Shown piece after piece: positions 43,814 to 55,731 of a stretch of 64,000 nt of DNA. The stretch is from Pohlia nutans. Lineage: Eukaryota > Streptophyta > Bryopsida > Bryales > Mniaceae. Each line of letters begins with the position of its first letter. The stretch's first letter is position 1. The notes below the pieces were generated by a model. It saw nothing but the letters and a program-made list of their open reading frames with translations, was not told the origin of the DNA and searched no databases. The stretch is from the NCBI GenBank assembly GCA_022496805.1, contig CM040102.1, positions 2,867,501 to 2,931,500 on the forward strand, written 5' to 3'. Position numbers and translations under genes: made by a program.

Positions 43814-46230
43814 CCGATTTCTGTTAAATGCCACCCTTTCATTTTAATGAACTGTCTGGTCTTTCTGTGCTGTGCTGTGCAGTTGATGATGTGGATGATA
43901 CTCTGTAGAAGGTGCAGCACTTGGTGATTTCAAGGATAGGCGCTTACACATAACTACCAACACATTTCAAGGATTTCAAACTAGGTAACCATTACTCATA
44001 ATTGGAATTTTGATCGTGAGATTATGATTCGATCGAATTTACATAGAATGATCATTTCTTATCCGTAAGTCCTTTCACGGTGCGGCAATCTTGCACATGA
44101 GAGTTCTCGGTCATAAAGCAGGGTAGGGACTGTCACTTCTTTCGAAGATGCTGAATGTTCCATCAACCTGAATCTTTGGTACTGAAATCACAAAAAGTGG
44201 CGAAATACGATCTTAAATTCTAACGATGTTCCATACCTTCCCCTTGTTGCTCAGGATCCTTGAATTCATTCAATATCGCCCTCCACAAGTCGTGGTGAAT
44301 TAGAACTTTACGAAACTGTCGAATATTTTGAACAGAATGCTATATGATCCATTGTGCAGACACATCCTGGATATAAAATCATAATCCTAGAAAACGAATT
44401 TGAATAGCCCCATTTGTGAATGTGATATCATAATTTAGTGTCCTGATCCAAGGTTATCAAATCTTAACACTGTATGTTTGTATGACATCAGAGTACCATC
44501 ACCGGAGATGCTGGAAACAAGTGCTCCAAGCTTCGCACTTGAATTTCTTCGATTCTGCAAAACCAACCATATTTAGGGTTCCATGAGCCCCATTTCATGT
44601 ATCATTGTTCAAGGCAGGGAGAGAGAAGATCCAAAAGGGTGTGCCACATCAAACTCAACCTGTAGGATCTTGCCACATCATGTGCTGAATAGCCACCTTT
44701 TGCTCACAATATAGAAATTGTTCTCATTGAGTTCAGTGATTCCATCTTACAAACTGCCTGATCTCCAGTTTTTTTCAATTTCATCATAGTTCAATAATTT
44801 CTGCATTTGAAGGCTGACTCCTTCAATGACTGCCAGGTTTTAGGTACGAATTCTCTTGAAGTAAGAATTTCTGCTTGTGGTCAACCTGACTGCTGAAGGT
44901 CACCAAACCAAAGCACTGTGTGGCCTTTTTTTTAATGTTTTTGAAGAGATTTCATTGCAAGACTGACAATCTTCGAACAAGTGGGTTTAACCCTGAAGTC
45001 ATTTTCAGTACCTTGTGAGTTCCGTTCTCTGGGCAAAGAATCGTTGACGAAACTGATTAGGTTCTGAAAATGATTTCTGTGGTACAGTATCTGTTTCTAC
45101 AGTATATCCCAGTATAACTTAGTGCACATTCCAAGTCTTCTTGTACAGTACTGTAGAGAAGTGGCTCATGTGCTCTTGTCCTTGAAACCATGTGCTCCAG
45201 TTGGCCTCTCATGACCCCCTGCACTCCTGCATGATAGTTTGCTCTTGTAGGGGACAGCCTAATGCCTCCAAAATGGAGCGCTTCCGTAACATTATTAACC
45301 CGTAAAGTTCCAAGAAGTCCCTTTTGCATATGATGTGTATTTTTGCCTTGTTTCATATTCAGAAGGTGGAGGGTGGGGTTGGCCCCAAATATTTAACTCC
45401 ATTGATGACCGACTGGTTTAGAAAAATGGTATTGATGAGCGATGCCTAAAGGTTCCACTTGTGGATTTCCAACGCTTATAGGATATGCAAGCCATGAGCT
45501 GTCAGTCAATGGTTCTATGGTAGGGTTTTCTATGATGTAACCATCGGATTACACAAAAGGTACTTTTATGACGCACTAAATAAGAGCATCACCACCCATT
45601 TCTCAAAGATGACATTTTTTGAATGAAAAGAAAGTAATTAATTTTTGAACCCCTTTACCCATACTTTAAACCCTGGCAAAAAAAATTCCTTGACAAATAT
45701 CACTTTTTTTTACAATTAGTAGATTGAATAATGAATGACGAAGATACTTTTTGTTGTTCCACACTAAGAGACAAATGATTGGTTGGAGTTTAATACATGA
45801 AATTGCATGATCAAGAGCCATACCCTCTAAATAAGTGACTCTCATTATGTAACAATGAAGTTTAAACTCCTAAATGTCCCAGGGTCGAGAAAATGGATCA
45901 TGAACAAATTCGAAGCCTTGTAACTTTCTCATACAACCTTGGATGATTTTCATCCAAATCACCTTTGAAAGCCTATTAAATTCTCTACCAATTACAATAA
46001 ATCTCTTGTGATGGGGAATTATTGATAATATTGGGGGAGACCTCCAACTACAAGTATGTCAAATTTGTTGGGTGGATTTTATGCTTGCAATGGTCTTCTC
46101 ATGTTTACCTCATGTACATCTAAGCCATGCTAATATCTACTTTTGACACTAGAAACTACTTTTGGTACGTTTAGTGATGAAATTTTCCTCTACTGCTCTA
46201 ATTTACTACATGGAAAGCACCGCCCCGGTT
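43814..46230. other. Intergenic AT-rich DNA
   Basis: No gene is supported. A degenerate TTAA-type element seems to span about 45850-46175 (TTTAAACTCCTAAATGTCCC to GGTACGTTTAGTGATG). Confidence 0.45.
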
Positions 46231-46348
46231 ACTCCCACAATGAATGCCGCTCGGGTGCCGGCCCCCCGTCACTCCCACAACGAATGCCGCTTGGGGTACC
46301 GGGCCCGGCAAACCCCCCCGTCACTCCCACAATGAATGCCGCTCGGGT
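46231..46348 (+). repeat. Three direct repeats upstream of the CWH43-like gene
   Basis: ACTCCCACAATGAATGCCGC (with TCGGGT) at 46231, 46271 and 46323, separated by C/G-rich spacers (GGCCCCCC, GGGCCCGGC). This lies about 450-550 bp before the start codon, in the likely promoter. Confidence 0.75.
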
Positions 46349-46762
46349 GGCGGGGTCGGCGTTTCACGCTCACCCGCGCTCAGCTGTCACTCATCCCAGC
46401 CAGCTGAGCTCGCCTCGCCAACGCCTAAAGAAAGCAACGCCATGGATCCCCCCCGCACAGTAGTGAACATGGATCATCACTCAGGAATCTGCATTCCACA
46501 ATAATGATTCATCAACACCAACATCACACTCCTCCTCCGCAATCGCACGCCGGAGCGATCCCGTTTCCCTTCCTCAATCACCTCACCCCCGCCCACTCGG
46601 GTGATTACCAGGACAGGTCACATCCGCAGAGGACCCATAGCTCCTTTCGAACTCGAAGCGCGTGATGGCAACTCCTCGTTTCCTTCTTGGGATCATCGCG
46701 GCCCTTCCGTTTCTGGGGTAGGTTTCCGTAGAGACGCCACATTGCGCATTTCGTGTTGTCGC

Positions 46763-46786
46763 ATGGCGAGGAAGAAGCTACGATGA
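46763..46786 (+). promoter_or_regulatory. Short upstream ORF overlapping the CWH43-like start
   Basis: ATGGCGAGGAAGAAGC opens a seven-codon reading frame (MARKKLR) whose TGA overlaps the main start (ATGATGATG). The overlap would couple or dampen translation if the uORF lies in the transcript. Confidence 0.4.
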
Positions 46787-49700
46787 TGATGAGCGACGAT
46801 GCTGCTGCAGGGGCGACGAACCCCGCGGAGCAGCCCACCTGCAAGCGCATGTAAAGTCTCGCGATACACTCTCGTTTTGTTGCCTCGTGTGTTGCTCCTC
46901 TTGGCTTTTTGGACGCCGGACTTCGATGCTTTGATGCAATGCGTGGTGTGATCATGGCTTATGTAACGGCGACTGTAGCATGATGCAGGGTGAAGTGGCC
47001 AGCAGGGGCGACGCGACGATGGGAGTGGGTGACGACAATACAACCCGCAGTGCAGCTATGGGGGGAGTCTTACGTCGGGCTAGTCTACTGGACGGGTCTG
47101 GTGTCCTTTCTACGCAACTTGTACTGGTTCCAGCTTCAAAACAAGGGGCTCTCGAAGGAAATCGTGCTCATCGCGTATCTGTTTTCCCCGCCCTTAGTCC
47201 TGTCCCACCCCGTGTTACGCTCATACATGCAGGGCCACATCTGGTCGCGTCCGCTGCTCCTCCTGTGCGGCCTGGTGGGCATCGGAGGCCAGTTCGTCCC
47301 CAGCCCCCTCATGCGCCTGGCATTCTCCGGGACGACGGTCGGCATCCTCGGCATCTACGTGATCGACTCCCTCTGGGCCGTTTCGCGCGCGCGGCGACGC
47401 CGGGCCGCCTTTGGGATGATCGGGGGCATTCTTCTCCTGCAAGTGCTGCGCTGGGTGAATTTGGGCGTGAACCCCCTCGACGCGCGCTGGTGGGGGTTCT
47501 TCCTGCTCGGCATCATCCCCGGGGTGGGAACCGCGCTGCTGTTGCTCACAGAAGACGTCTCGCAGCTCGAAGCGGAAGCCTACGAGGATCAAAATCCGGT
47601 TGATTCAGGCTCAGATGACGATTACACTGACGATAAAGAAGGCATCTCTCTTTTGCCCATCAAGAATACCGACGCCGATCTCGTCCCCAAGGAGCTCCGC
47701 GCGCTGCGCATTCAAGAGCACGCGTCATCTCCGCGATCGTCACGAAGGTATCACGTTTTGTCGCAATTTTTTAACTGAACATTGCACTCCCTCCGTTCCA
47801 TAATAGATGATGCTCTTGAAAAAAAAAGCAAACTAGAATGATTTCATCAAATCTCTAAATACAATGGAGTTATCCTTAAAGTCCATCAAATTTTGAAGAA
47901 GATACCATGAATTTTTCTATATTATACTCTTACTTTTTCACTCCAAATAGTTAGAAGGTGTGGAAGACCTTGGTGATTTATCATTATTAGGTGTGTAAGA
48001 GGTGTGTAAGAGCTCAGTGGTCTTCAAAAGTTTTCAAAATTTTTTTAGCTCCTTTCTTGGTGCTAAAAAACTTTTGAAAACTTTTGAAGACCACCGAGCT
48101 CTTACACACCTCTTACACACCTAATAATGATAGACCACCAAGATCTTCCACACCTTTTAACTTTTTAGAGTGAACAAATAAGAGTATAGTAAAGCAAAAT
48201 TCTTTGTAGATTCATCAAACTCAAGGTGACTTTACGGATAACTCAAATAAGTTTCTATTTCGGAGTAGTTGTCTATCGAAGCAGCATCATATTGTTTCGA
48301 TAGTATGTGTAGCATGTGGCAGCATGGTCATGTTCTTTGCAGTGTGTCCTTTGCAGTGTGTTCTCTGATGCACTGAACATATGCTAGCATTGATTTTAGC
48401 TAGCTCATTTGTTGTTTGTGATCGACGGAAGTCAATAAATCCCCCAGTGGTCTTGTATGAATGGGGACAAAAGTGCCCCCTATTTTTGTCCTTGTCAGGG
48501 CCCACCTTAAAAAACAACCCCCTCCTCCAATGTGCAGGGAGGGAGTAACAGATTCAAACTAGTGTTGAAAATAGTTGAGTAAAGCTCATGTTGCTTTTTT
48601 TTCTTTTTTCTAGTACTTATTTTTTAACCTGATGCAGAGGCTCGCCACGCAGCGGGTTACGCGACATGGTGACGAGTACGAATAGCCCGCTGAAGCACAG
48701 TATCAGTCATGGGATCAGTCGGAATGAGAGCCCGGTGCAGCATGTGGTGATCGACGATGGGGAGGATGTGAGGAGGTGGAAGGAAGGTGAGGAAGTGCCG
48801 TGGCTGCCGCGGAACTGTGATACTGATGACAGTGATGTGGACGACGAGACGTTTCGGCCGCGGCGCTGGAAGTTCAAGGCGAGCGTGGCGTGGCGTACTG
48901 TGCAGATGGGCGTGGGCTCTGGTTGCTTGTGGTTCCTCACGCACTGGCTCTGCACCGCGCCCACCACTGTCGCGCGCTGGCTCGGCGTGGCCGTCGCGTG
49001 GAATGCACCACTCGTCATTGGTAGCCTTGGGCTCGGCATGGCGCTTGCCGCGGAGGCCGTGAGGTTTCACTCTCAACTCCTATCACATTGCATGGAATAT
49101 TGGCTTTTGTGTGTTCATGTCTCCAAAGGTGTGACATAAAAGAGTTCTAAGTCTATTTGAATTGATGGTTCACTTCCTAACCATCACACACACTTTCATA
49201 ACATAAAACATAATATTATTAAGTAGGCAACTTATGACCCATATGTGTAGTGAAGAACATGGTGAACAATGTGGGTTTTAGAATAGGCTATTGCTTAATA
49301 ATGTTACGAAAGTGTGACGTAATTGCGTTTTTCACAATCAGTCACGTTGCTACTGCCATCACGATTTGAAAGCCCTTTTTCGTAAAACATTCTAGATTGT
49401 TTAATAATTGTGTAGCAAGGTTTGTCTACTTTCACTAATTTTTGGCTAAAAGGTGGTGGCTAATTGTCAATGAATTCGTAGAATCTAGCCAATAATTTTT
49501 TTCATGTAGTCAGTTGGCTCTAATTCGCATACATTAATTTCACTGTTTTCAAATCTTGTATGTGTATTTCCAAGCAATAGCCTTGCGGTATCATTGATTG
49601 AATATTTTGGAGCTTTACATTGTTCACCATGAGTCTAGACTTGAGATTTGACACAGTGAAGTATATTCTTCACCACACATGTGGTTCATAAGCTGCCTAC

Positions 49701-52700
49701 TTACCCCCCAAAGGACCAAGAAGGCCTGTGTTTTTTTTAGCAGTTTTGAGGAGGATTTCCTTTTGTTCAAGTTTATTTGTTTTTCAACCATGTTCTTCAC
49801 TAGTTCCAGTGATATAAATTTGGTCCCATCTGAATTATATTTTTTACAATAAGAATATTTGAATCTGTCATTTCAAAACCATGAATCCTTGACCGTTTAG
49901 GGGTTGATGATGTTCTACATGTTTTTTTTATTACGAGAATTTGCACAAATTTAATTATGTTGACTTATGTATGTTTATTTCCAACAGGTCCATCTGGTTG
50001 AAGCGCGTGCACGGGCTGTTGGCCTGGCTGGTGGCGCTTCTGGGTGCATTGTTGATGATGCTCGGGGCAACTCCGTTCGCAGTCACGGGCGCGATGCTTC
50101 TCGTATTGATGCTGCCTTCCATGTGGGTGATGATGGCAAGGAACATCGTCGGGGTTTACCCTGGTGTGGGGTTAGCGTTGAGCTCGGGTATTTACTTGGG
50201 TTTGGTGGTGTGGAGCACTGCGCTCGTTGCGTACGAGTTCATTCCTGGCGCTCTGGCGGTGCGCGGAACTCGCGGTGTTTTGTTGGTGTGCTCAGTTGCT
50301 GGTGTTGGCCTTGGGCTTGGCCGTGGCCCGGAGGTCACCAACTCCGAGCGAAGGGCCTGTGGCGCAAGGCTGGGTACTGTGAGAATTTCCTGGGGTAGCG
50401 GCGTCCCGGGCCGGCAGGTTATCAATCAACACACAAACCTCTTTATTACCGCACGTTCAAACTACAAGTCCTACCCTCCATAATATGACGATATTATTGC
50501 TTCAAGTCTATGAGACAAGTCATTTCTGTGATTAATCCATGCCTGCCACCTTGAAGTTAGGGCTTCCCAAATATGTAATAATATGTCAAATATTGCGTCA
50601 ATTGGCTTGTTTTAACTTAACGCTTTTTTTACCCAAAAAAACCATCTCAGTACTCAAAGAATGTTGTATCTTTAATAGAGTTATCCGCAAAGTCCTTCAA
50701 ACTTTGAAAGAGATGCCTAGAATTTTGTTTTAATATAGTCTTATTTGGTCTCTCCAAATAGTTTAAAGGTTTGGAAGAGCTTGGTGGTCTACAATTATTA
50801 GGTGTGTAAGAGCTTGGTGGTCTTCAAAGTCATACAAAACTTTTTTGAGCTCCTCTTTTGGTGCCCAAAAAGTTTCACATGACGTTGAAGACCACCAAGC
50901 TCTTACACACTTCATAATTGTAGACCATCAAGCTCTTTCATACCTTTTAACAATTTGGAGTAACCAAATAAAATTATATAATAGCAAAATTCTAGGTATC
51001 TTCTTCAAAATTTGCGGATAATTCTAATAGTAGTATGTAAGTTTTGTGTCACTCTCATTGTCTGCCCCGTTCGAACTGGACAGGGCTCGAGTTTGAAGTA
51101 TAAAACATAAGGCGATTATTTCTGGACATGGGAGGCTAACAGAGAAGGGATTGATCTGTGCAGGCGCTTGGGAGTTTGATGGTTGTGGTGGGAGTGATGG
51201 TGGTGGTGGGCTTGAGCATGCGCTTGCACCCGGGACCATCCTGGAGAGGTGTCAGCCCTGAGCTTCGCGTGCTCAACTTCAACATACAGCAAGGGTTCAG
51301 CAGGAGTGGCAGCGTGAATTACGACTCCATTTACAACATGCTTGATGCTGAGCGACCTCACATTACCACGTTTGTCTTCTGTCTCTACATTCTGATATAA
51401 ATTTATTTCATCCTTTTATTTCTTCATTAGTGAATCTGTTGTGGACATTGGAGTGATAAACTGTTCGGGTTCATGTGCCAGGTTACAAGAGACGGACACA
51501 ATGCACATCGTTCATGGAAATTTGGACTTGGTGAGCGAGGTTTTGGAGTTGGTGAATTGTTTGTTTGTATGAATTACTCTTGCGAGTTCAAAATCAACTT
51601 ATTCTAATAATTCGGTTGATTCGACACTTTGTTAACTACTTATCTCATTAAACCTAAGTGGGCACACACTTGAATTTCCTTTCTAACGTTTGAGTTAAGG
51701 CATTTCCTTTTTGAACTGAATAACTTCCTAAAATCAATGGTATTATTTGTTTAGTTTTTCTCTGCTATAATGTTACCTTTTCCTTTATAAACTTGGGGAG
51801 GTTTACAACTTTTGATGCTCGCAGAAAATTGAGTTACCTTTTGATGATGTAGTATTCCAGTACAAAAAATGATATTAGGCTTGAAGCAAGAAACGCAAAC
51901 TGCAGGCGTTTGTACGATGATATTAACCCCTGAATGACCATAAGGCCCTCAGGGGGATTAATTATTTTTTAGTACTTGTGAGTAGGTTTTATGTAGATTC
52001 TCTTTTGTTCAAATTTATTTATTTTTTATTCAGCATAAGTAATATTCTTTACTAAGTTCAGTGATATAAAATTTGGTCCCATTTAACTTATATATTACAC
52101 AATATGATTGTTTTAAATTTGTCATTTTAAAACCACGAATCCTCGGTCCTTCAGGGGTTTAGCTTCAGATGTGGGAATTGATTGTGTCGTGGTTATTTTA
52201 CAGATCGATTTTTGGGCAACGAAGCTGAAATTGTACAGCTGGTATGCACCGGCGACGAAAGCGGATACGTGGGGATGTGCAATTCTGTCAACACAGAGAC
52301 TGTTCCACGGGGACGCACGGGTGCTGCCATCTCCACAGGGAGAGAACGCGTGCTTTCAACAAGCCGATCTCGATTTCCGGGGGAAACGCGTGCAAGTCAT
52401 GAACACTCATTTTGGAGTGCTGGAAGCTGAGATTCAACTGCAAGCAGCCGCGATCGCGAGCATGGTGAATGTGACTAAGCCTTTGATACTGTCTGGTGAT
52501 TTCAACATGGCACCTTTGTCAGAGGCTTATAACGCCACGGTAGCGTCGGGAGTTTTGGACAGTAGGGTGGGGCCGAATGGACCGTGGACGAGTCAGGGAG
52601 ACCGCGACCCGGGAGCTGGCCTGGTATTCTCTTCACCTCAACTGAAATGTGTATCATGGAAGGAGCCTCACTATGACCAGGCCATGACCTCGGACGGGTA

Positions 52701-52731
52701 CCCTATTGTGGCTGCATTCAACTTCGTATGA
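46783..52731 (+). CDS. CWH43: CWH43-like protein (GPI-anchor lipid remodelling), seven exons, 808 aa
   Basis: Exons: 46783-46850, 46989-47747, 48638-49063, 49988-50378, 51164-51369, 51482-51530, 52204-52731. All are bounded by GT and AG and the joined length is divisible by three. Residues 45-420 and 420-570 are multi-pass membrane (for example VLIAYLFSPPLVL, GMIGGILLLQVLRWVNL, LLAWLVALLGALLMMLG, SLMVVVGVMVVVGLSMR). Residues about 575-808 form an endonuclease/exonuclease/phosphatase domain: LRVLNFNIQQGFS, LQETD (Glu620), NTHFG (His702) and LSGDFN (Asp732, Asn734). This is the arrangement of the C-terminal half of yeast Cwh43 and animal PGAP2-interacting protein, which place ceramide on GPI anchors in the ER/Golgi. 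The usual SDH triad near the C-terminus reads SDG (796-798). Introns 2, 3, 4 and 6 each hold a MITE. The exon 4 donor (GTGAGA at 50379) is the least certain junction. Confidence 0.85.
47788..48548. mobile_element. Stowaway-ended segment with nested foldback MITE, intron 2
   Basis: CTCCCTCCGTTCCATAATA at 47788 and an inverted GGGAGGGAG at 48538-48546 may be ends of one element. The foldback MITE at 47867-48244 lies within. The pairing of the outer ends is tentative. Confidence 0.35.
47867..48244. mobile_element. Foldback MITE in CWH43-like intron 2
   Basis: GAGTTATCCTTAAAGTCC ... GACTTTACGGATAACTC with long complementary arms (GTGTAAGAGCTCAGTGGTCT). Close to the tandem-unit copies at 20703 and 27762. 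Confidence 0.85.
49701..49907. mobile_element. TTAA-type MITE in CWH43-like intron 3
   Basis: TTACCCCCCAAAGGACCAAG ... CCTTGACCGTTTAGGGGTTGA; interior shared with 37279-37506. Slightly decayed ends. Confidence 0.7.
50678..51024. mobile_element. Foldback MITE in CWH43-like intron 4
   Basis: GAGTTATCCGCAAAGTCC ... TTTGCGGATAATTC; arms include GTGTAAGAGCTTGGTGGTCT and its complement. Confidence 0.8.
51923..52160. mobile_element. TTAA-type MITE in CWH43-like intron 6
   Basis: TTAACCCCTGAATGACCATA ... CCTCGGTCCTTCAGGGGTTTA; ends 44 bp before the exon 7 start. Confidence 0.75.
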
Positions 52732-53258
52732 GTCTCAGAACAGGCACCTGTTTTTTTTTTGTGTATTTTCTTTTTCCAGTTGGCGAATTTTCGTGCCATA
52801 AAATTGAGAGCAACCTGTGCATGTGGATGTAGTTAGGATACACAGACCCTTTCTCAACTCTAGTGTACAATGCCGCAGTGCAGGACTTTAGAAAGTTGAA
52901 ACAAAAAGGGTTTTGTAATCATTTGATTCCCTTCGGAGCGTAGTTAGTAGATGCCCATTGTTTCTGCCAAGGATTAAAAGGCAGGTTTTTCTTTCCAATT
53001 TTTGTGTTAGGGGAGTCGGTATGAAGAAGAAGATCAATGGCCAGGATAATTCTATCATTTTATTTTCTTTGATGATGTGGACAGTTTCAATAAACAATGC
53101 AGTTTTGGGACAATTGTGTCATTTCCATTCAGTGTCCTTCGATTGTGAGCTTGGCAGATGGTAAGATTCTATACCGGCCAAGGGTCAAATCTCTAAGCTC
53201 ATCTCAGTGAGATGAATCACTGTTATGACAAATCCAATCTTGAGTTTGAATTTCATAT

Positions 53259-53578
53259 ACCGGACATGGAAGACAGGGTCGGCAGAAAATAATTCCCCAA
53301 AAAAATGCCGAAAAATTAAATAAATTTATTAAGTACTTTGTCGAAATCAACAAAAATAAAGTCAACAATAACCCGGAAAAAAATTGAATAAAAACATAAC
53401 ACTCAACAAAAATCGTAGAAAATTAATAAAATAATTTGTTTAGGTGCCGGATTTTTTTAATGTTAGCTATTAATAGCCGATTTCTTAATAATTACTTTTG
53501 AAAGTGCCAACCTACACTGTTTCAACTTTTATTAATTATTTTGACATAAAAGTGCTGATCCTGCCTTCCATGTATGGT
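53259..53578 (+). mobile_element. MITE with ACCGGACATGGAAG ends
   Basis: Inverted ends ACCGGACATGGAAGACAGG and CCTGCCTTCCATGTATGGT. Inverted relative at 61171-61489 (GACAAAATACATAATAAATT type interior) and a shorter cousin at 59433-59630. Confidence 0.75.
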
Positions 53579-53613
53579 GTTGGAAAACTTTAAAAGGTGC
53601 CTTCTATTCATAA

Positions 53614-53809
53614 CATAACATTCTTTAGCAGCCCAATGTTCACCATTGGGAATCAACATTGTAGGCTAGAATCGTTGTAGGGGTCATAATCTTCTGGAGA
53701 ATCACAGCCATCTTTAGCTAAAGATAGTGTGGCAGCTCAACAAATAGTTTCTGCTTGTTCTCTGCAGAAGCAAAAGGGTGTGCTGCAGTGCTCACTAAAG
53801 AATGTTATG
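53614..53809 (+). mobile_element. MITE with CATAACATTCTTTAG ends, 196 bp
   Basis: Begins CATAACATTCTTTAGCAG and ends CACTAAAGAATGTTATG. Compact form of the element split up at 13494-15130. Confidence 0.75.
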
Positions 53810-54381
53810 TTGGTGATTGGGCTTCTATATACCATATTGGAGTTTAAGAACAGCCTCAGTTGGGTCTGCAATCAGACGCAGTGATGGAATAATGTCGGTG
53901 TAAACTCCAAATGAAGGCCCCATGCAGCCAGCATATACACCTTCATTTTCTTGCAGGATGAGCTATGAGATGTTATACCAGAATAATAAGATCTTAGAAC
54001 ACACGAACAATCAACAGATTAGAAAGTGGTGGTCAATGAAACAAAAAGAATTCCATGAAGCAATTTGGCAATGTTTTGGGCACTCCTGCAAATTAGTTTT
54101 TGGAGCTCAAATTAGGGTTTGGTGCACATATTCAAGTACCTACAGGTTGAGGTTGAGGTTTAGCTTTGAGCAAATGCTTTTGTGATGCAGTGACAGGGTG
54201 TTGTCATACAGGAGTTGAGGTTCTTTTTCATATACGAAAGCTAGTATGTAAAATTACCTCAATTTTATGAGCAGAGCTTTTGCACTCAACAAGTGCCGAT
54301 CATTTGTATCCCCACCATGATGCTCCAGGTTAGTTGTCGATGAGCTTTGCATTTTCTTTTATCCACGGTCGATGATTCAAA

Positions 54382-54501
54382 CACTAGTAGAAAAGGTGGC
54401 ACTGCCGAAGGAGATGCCTAGGTCAGTATCGTCCAATTCTTTGCATGCATAGTGATTTTGCTTGAGCATCTCCCTGTAGAGCGCCACTTTTTCTACTAGT
54501 G
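54382..54501 (+). mobile_element. Short CACTA-type foldback MITE, 120 bp, TSD AAA
   Basis: CACTAGTAGAAAAGGTGGCA ... GCGCCACTTTTTCTACTAGTG minus one base; flanked by AAA at 54379-54381 and 54502-54504. Confidence 0.85.
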
Positions 54502-54584
54502 AAATAACTTAATTAGGAGGGAGTTTTAAACTAAGACTTGAAGTTTCAAATCCAAAAGAGCAAATCTTTACTTACAAGTAACAA

Positions 54585-54786
54585 GATTATGAATTTTAGA
54601 TTCCATCCATACAATTAAATCTGCAATTGCTATCACCAATATTTTTCAATAAATTTTGAAACTTAAAATTCAAATTTATTTTGTAATTTTGATTACAAAG
54701 AAGATATTGACAATTTATGAATAAAATTTCAAAGTTTGCTTCTATACATCATGCAAAATATGCACGGTTGGGCAGTTAGGGGTTAA
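54585..54786 (-). mobile_element. Truncated TTAA-type element
   Basis: The right end, read in reverse, is TTAACCCCTAACTGCCCAAC with GCATATTTTGCATGATG, as in 30049 and 35627. The other end is missing. Confidence 0.65.
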
Positions 54787-55087
54787 CACCCACAGGAAAT
54801 GGGTGGATGATGATTATCACCTAAAGGAAATGGTGAACTATTTGATTTTTGGCCTATTGATCTCTATCAAGTTTCACAGTTTGCATGCCCAATTATTATC
54901 TAAGATTTCTATAAAGACTTCCTTTCATGCTATAAAGCTTGAATTCAGTGAGGCCCATATGCAGAGTATAGAGTTCCACAATTTGATCATTCTATTGCAG
55001 ATTGGTTGTGAACAAATAAAGTGATCCAAAAATGAATCTTACTTTCCCCACCCCCCCTCAAAAAAAAAGAGAAAATACAACAACATT

Positions 55088-55497
55088 TGAGTTATTTGCA
55101 AAGTCATTGAAAAGTGAGTGACTTGACTGGACTTCGAGTGAACAAGAGATATATTCCCCCAAAAAAGAGCATGTGTCGAGAACTAAAAACAAATGTTGGG
55201 TGCAAAGTTTGAAAGCACCAAAAACGATGCTAAAAAACTTTGGCCCAAGTTTTCCTGCGCGCCCCTGAGTTTCTGGGAGCATTCATAAAAGTAGAAGTAT
55301 CTATTGCATGAGGAGGATGGCAATGCATTCAAACCACTGCCACGGATATCAATACATACAATCCCTTTGACTCACACTAAATCAAGCCTGTGACCCAGCC
55401 TTGCTCTCTTAGGAAAAAATGAGGTTCAATTTACATTTCCAAGAATTTTGTCATCATACAGGCCCACTCAACCAGCAACTTTACGAATAACTCAATT
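55088..55497. mobile_element. Diverged foldback MITE
   Basis: GAGTTATTTGCAAAGTC at the left and ACTTTACGAATAACTC at the right; interior unlike the other copies. Confidence 0.5.
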
Positions 55498-55731
55498 TTT
55501 GAAACAATAAAAACATGTTTTGGAAGTGGTTATGAACTTCCAGTGGCTTTCTATTTTTGGTTACAAGGCCCAATCAGGTATCCCAGTTTAAACTCCATAA
55601 TCTCCATTTGGTGCTGGAAGGAAGCTGGGATGAAATAATTCAAGTCCTGGTAAAATCACCAATGAGGTGGGAGTTTCATTAAACCCAAATTAAAATCAAG
55701 TGCTTTTTTTTTTTGGGTTTTTTTCACTGAC

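Larger units (their letters stand above)
52732..55731. other. Spacer between convergent CWH43-like and methyltransferase genes
   Basis: Probable 3' UTR to about 53100, then MITEs (53259-53578, 53614-53809, 54382-54501, 54585-54786, 55088-55497). No gene is supported. Confidence 0.5.

Noticed and set aside
45057..45356. 99-codon minus-strand ORF
   Set aside because: No recognisable domain, no splice context, in an AT-rich intergenic region.
46980..47603. 207-codon plus-strand ORF
   Set aside because: Shadow frame of exon 2 of the CWH43-like gene, which has the recognisable membrane protein in the other frame.
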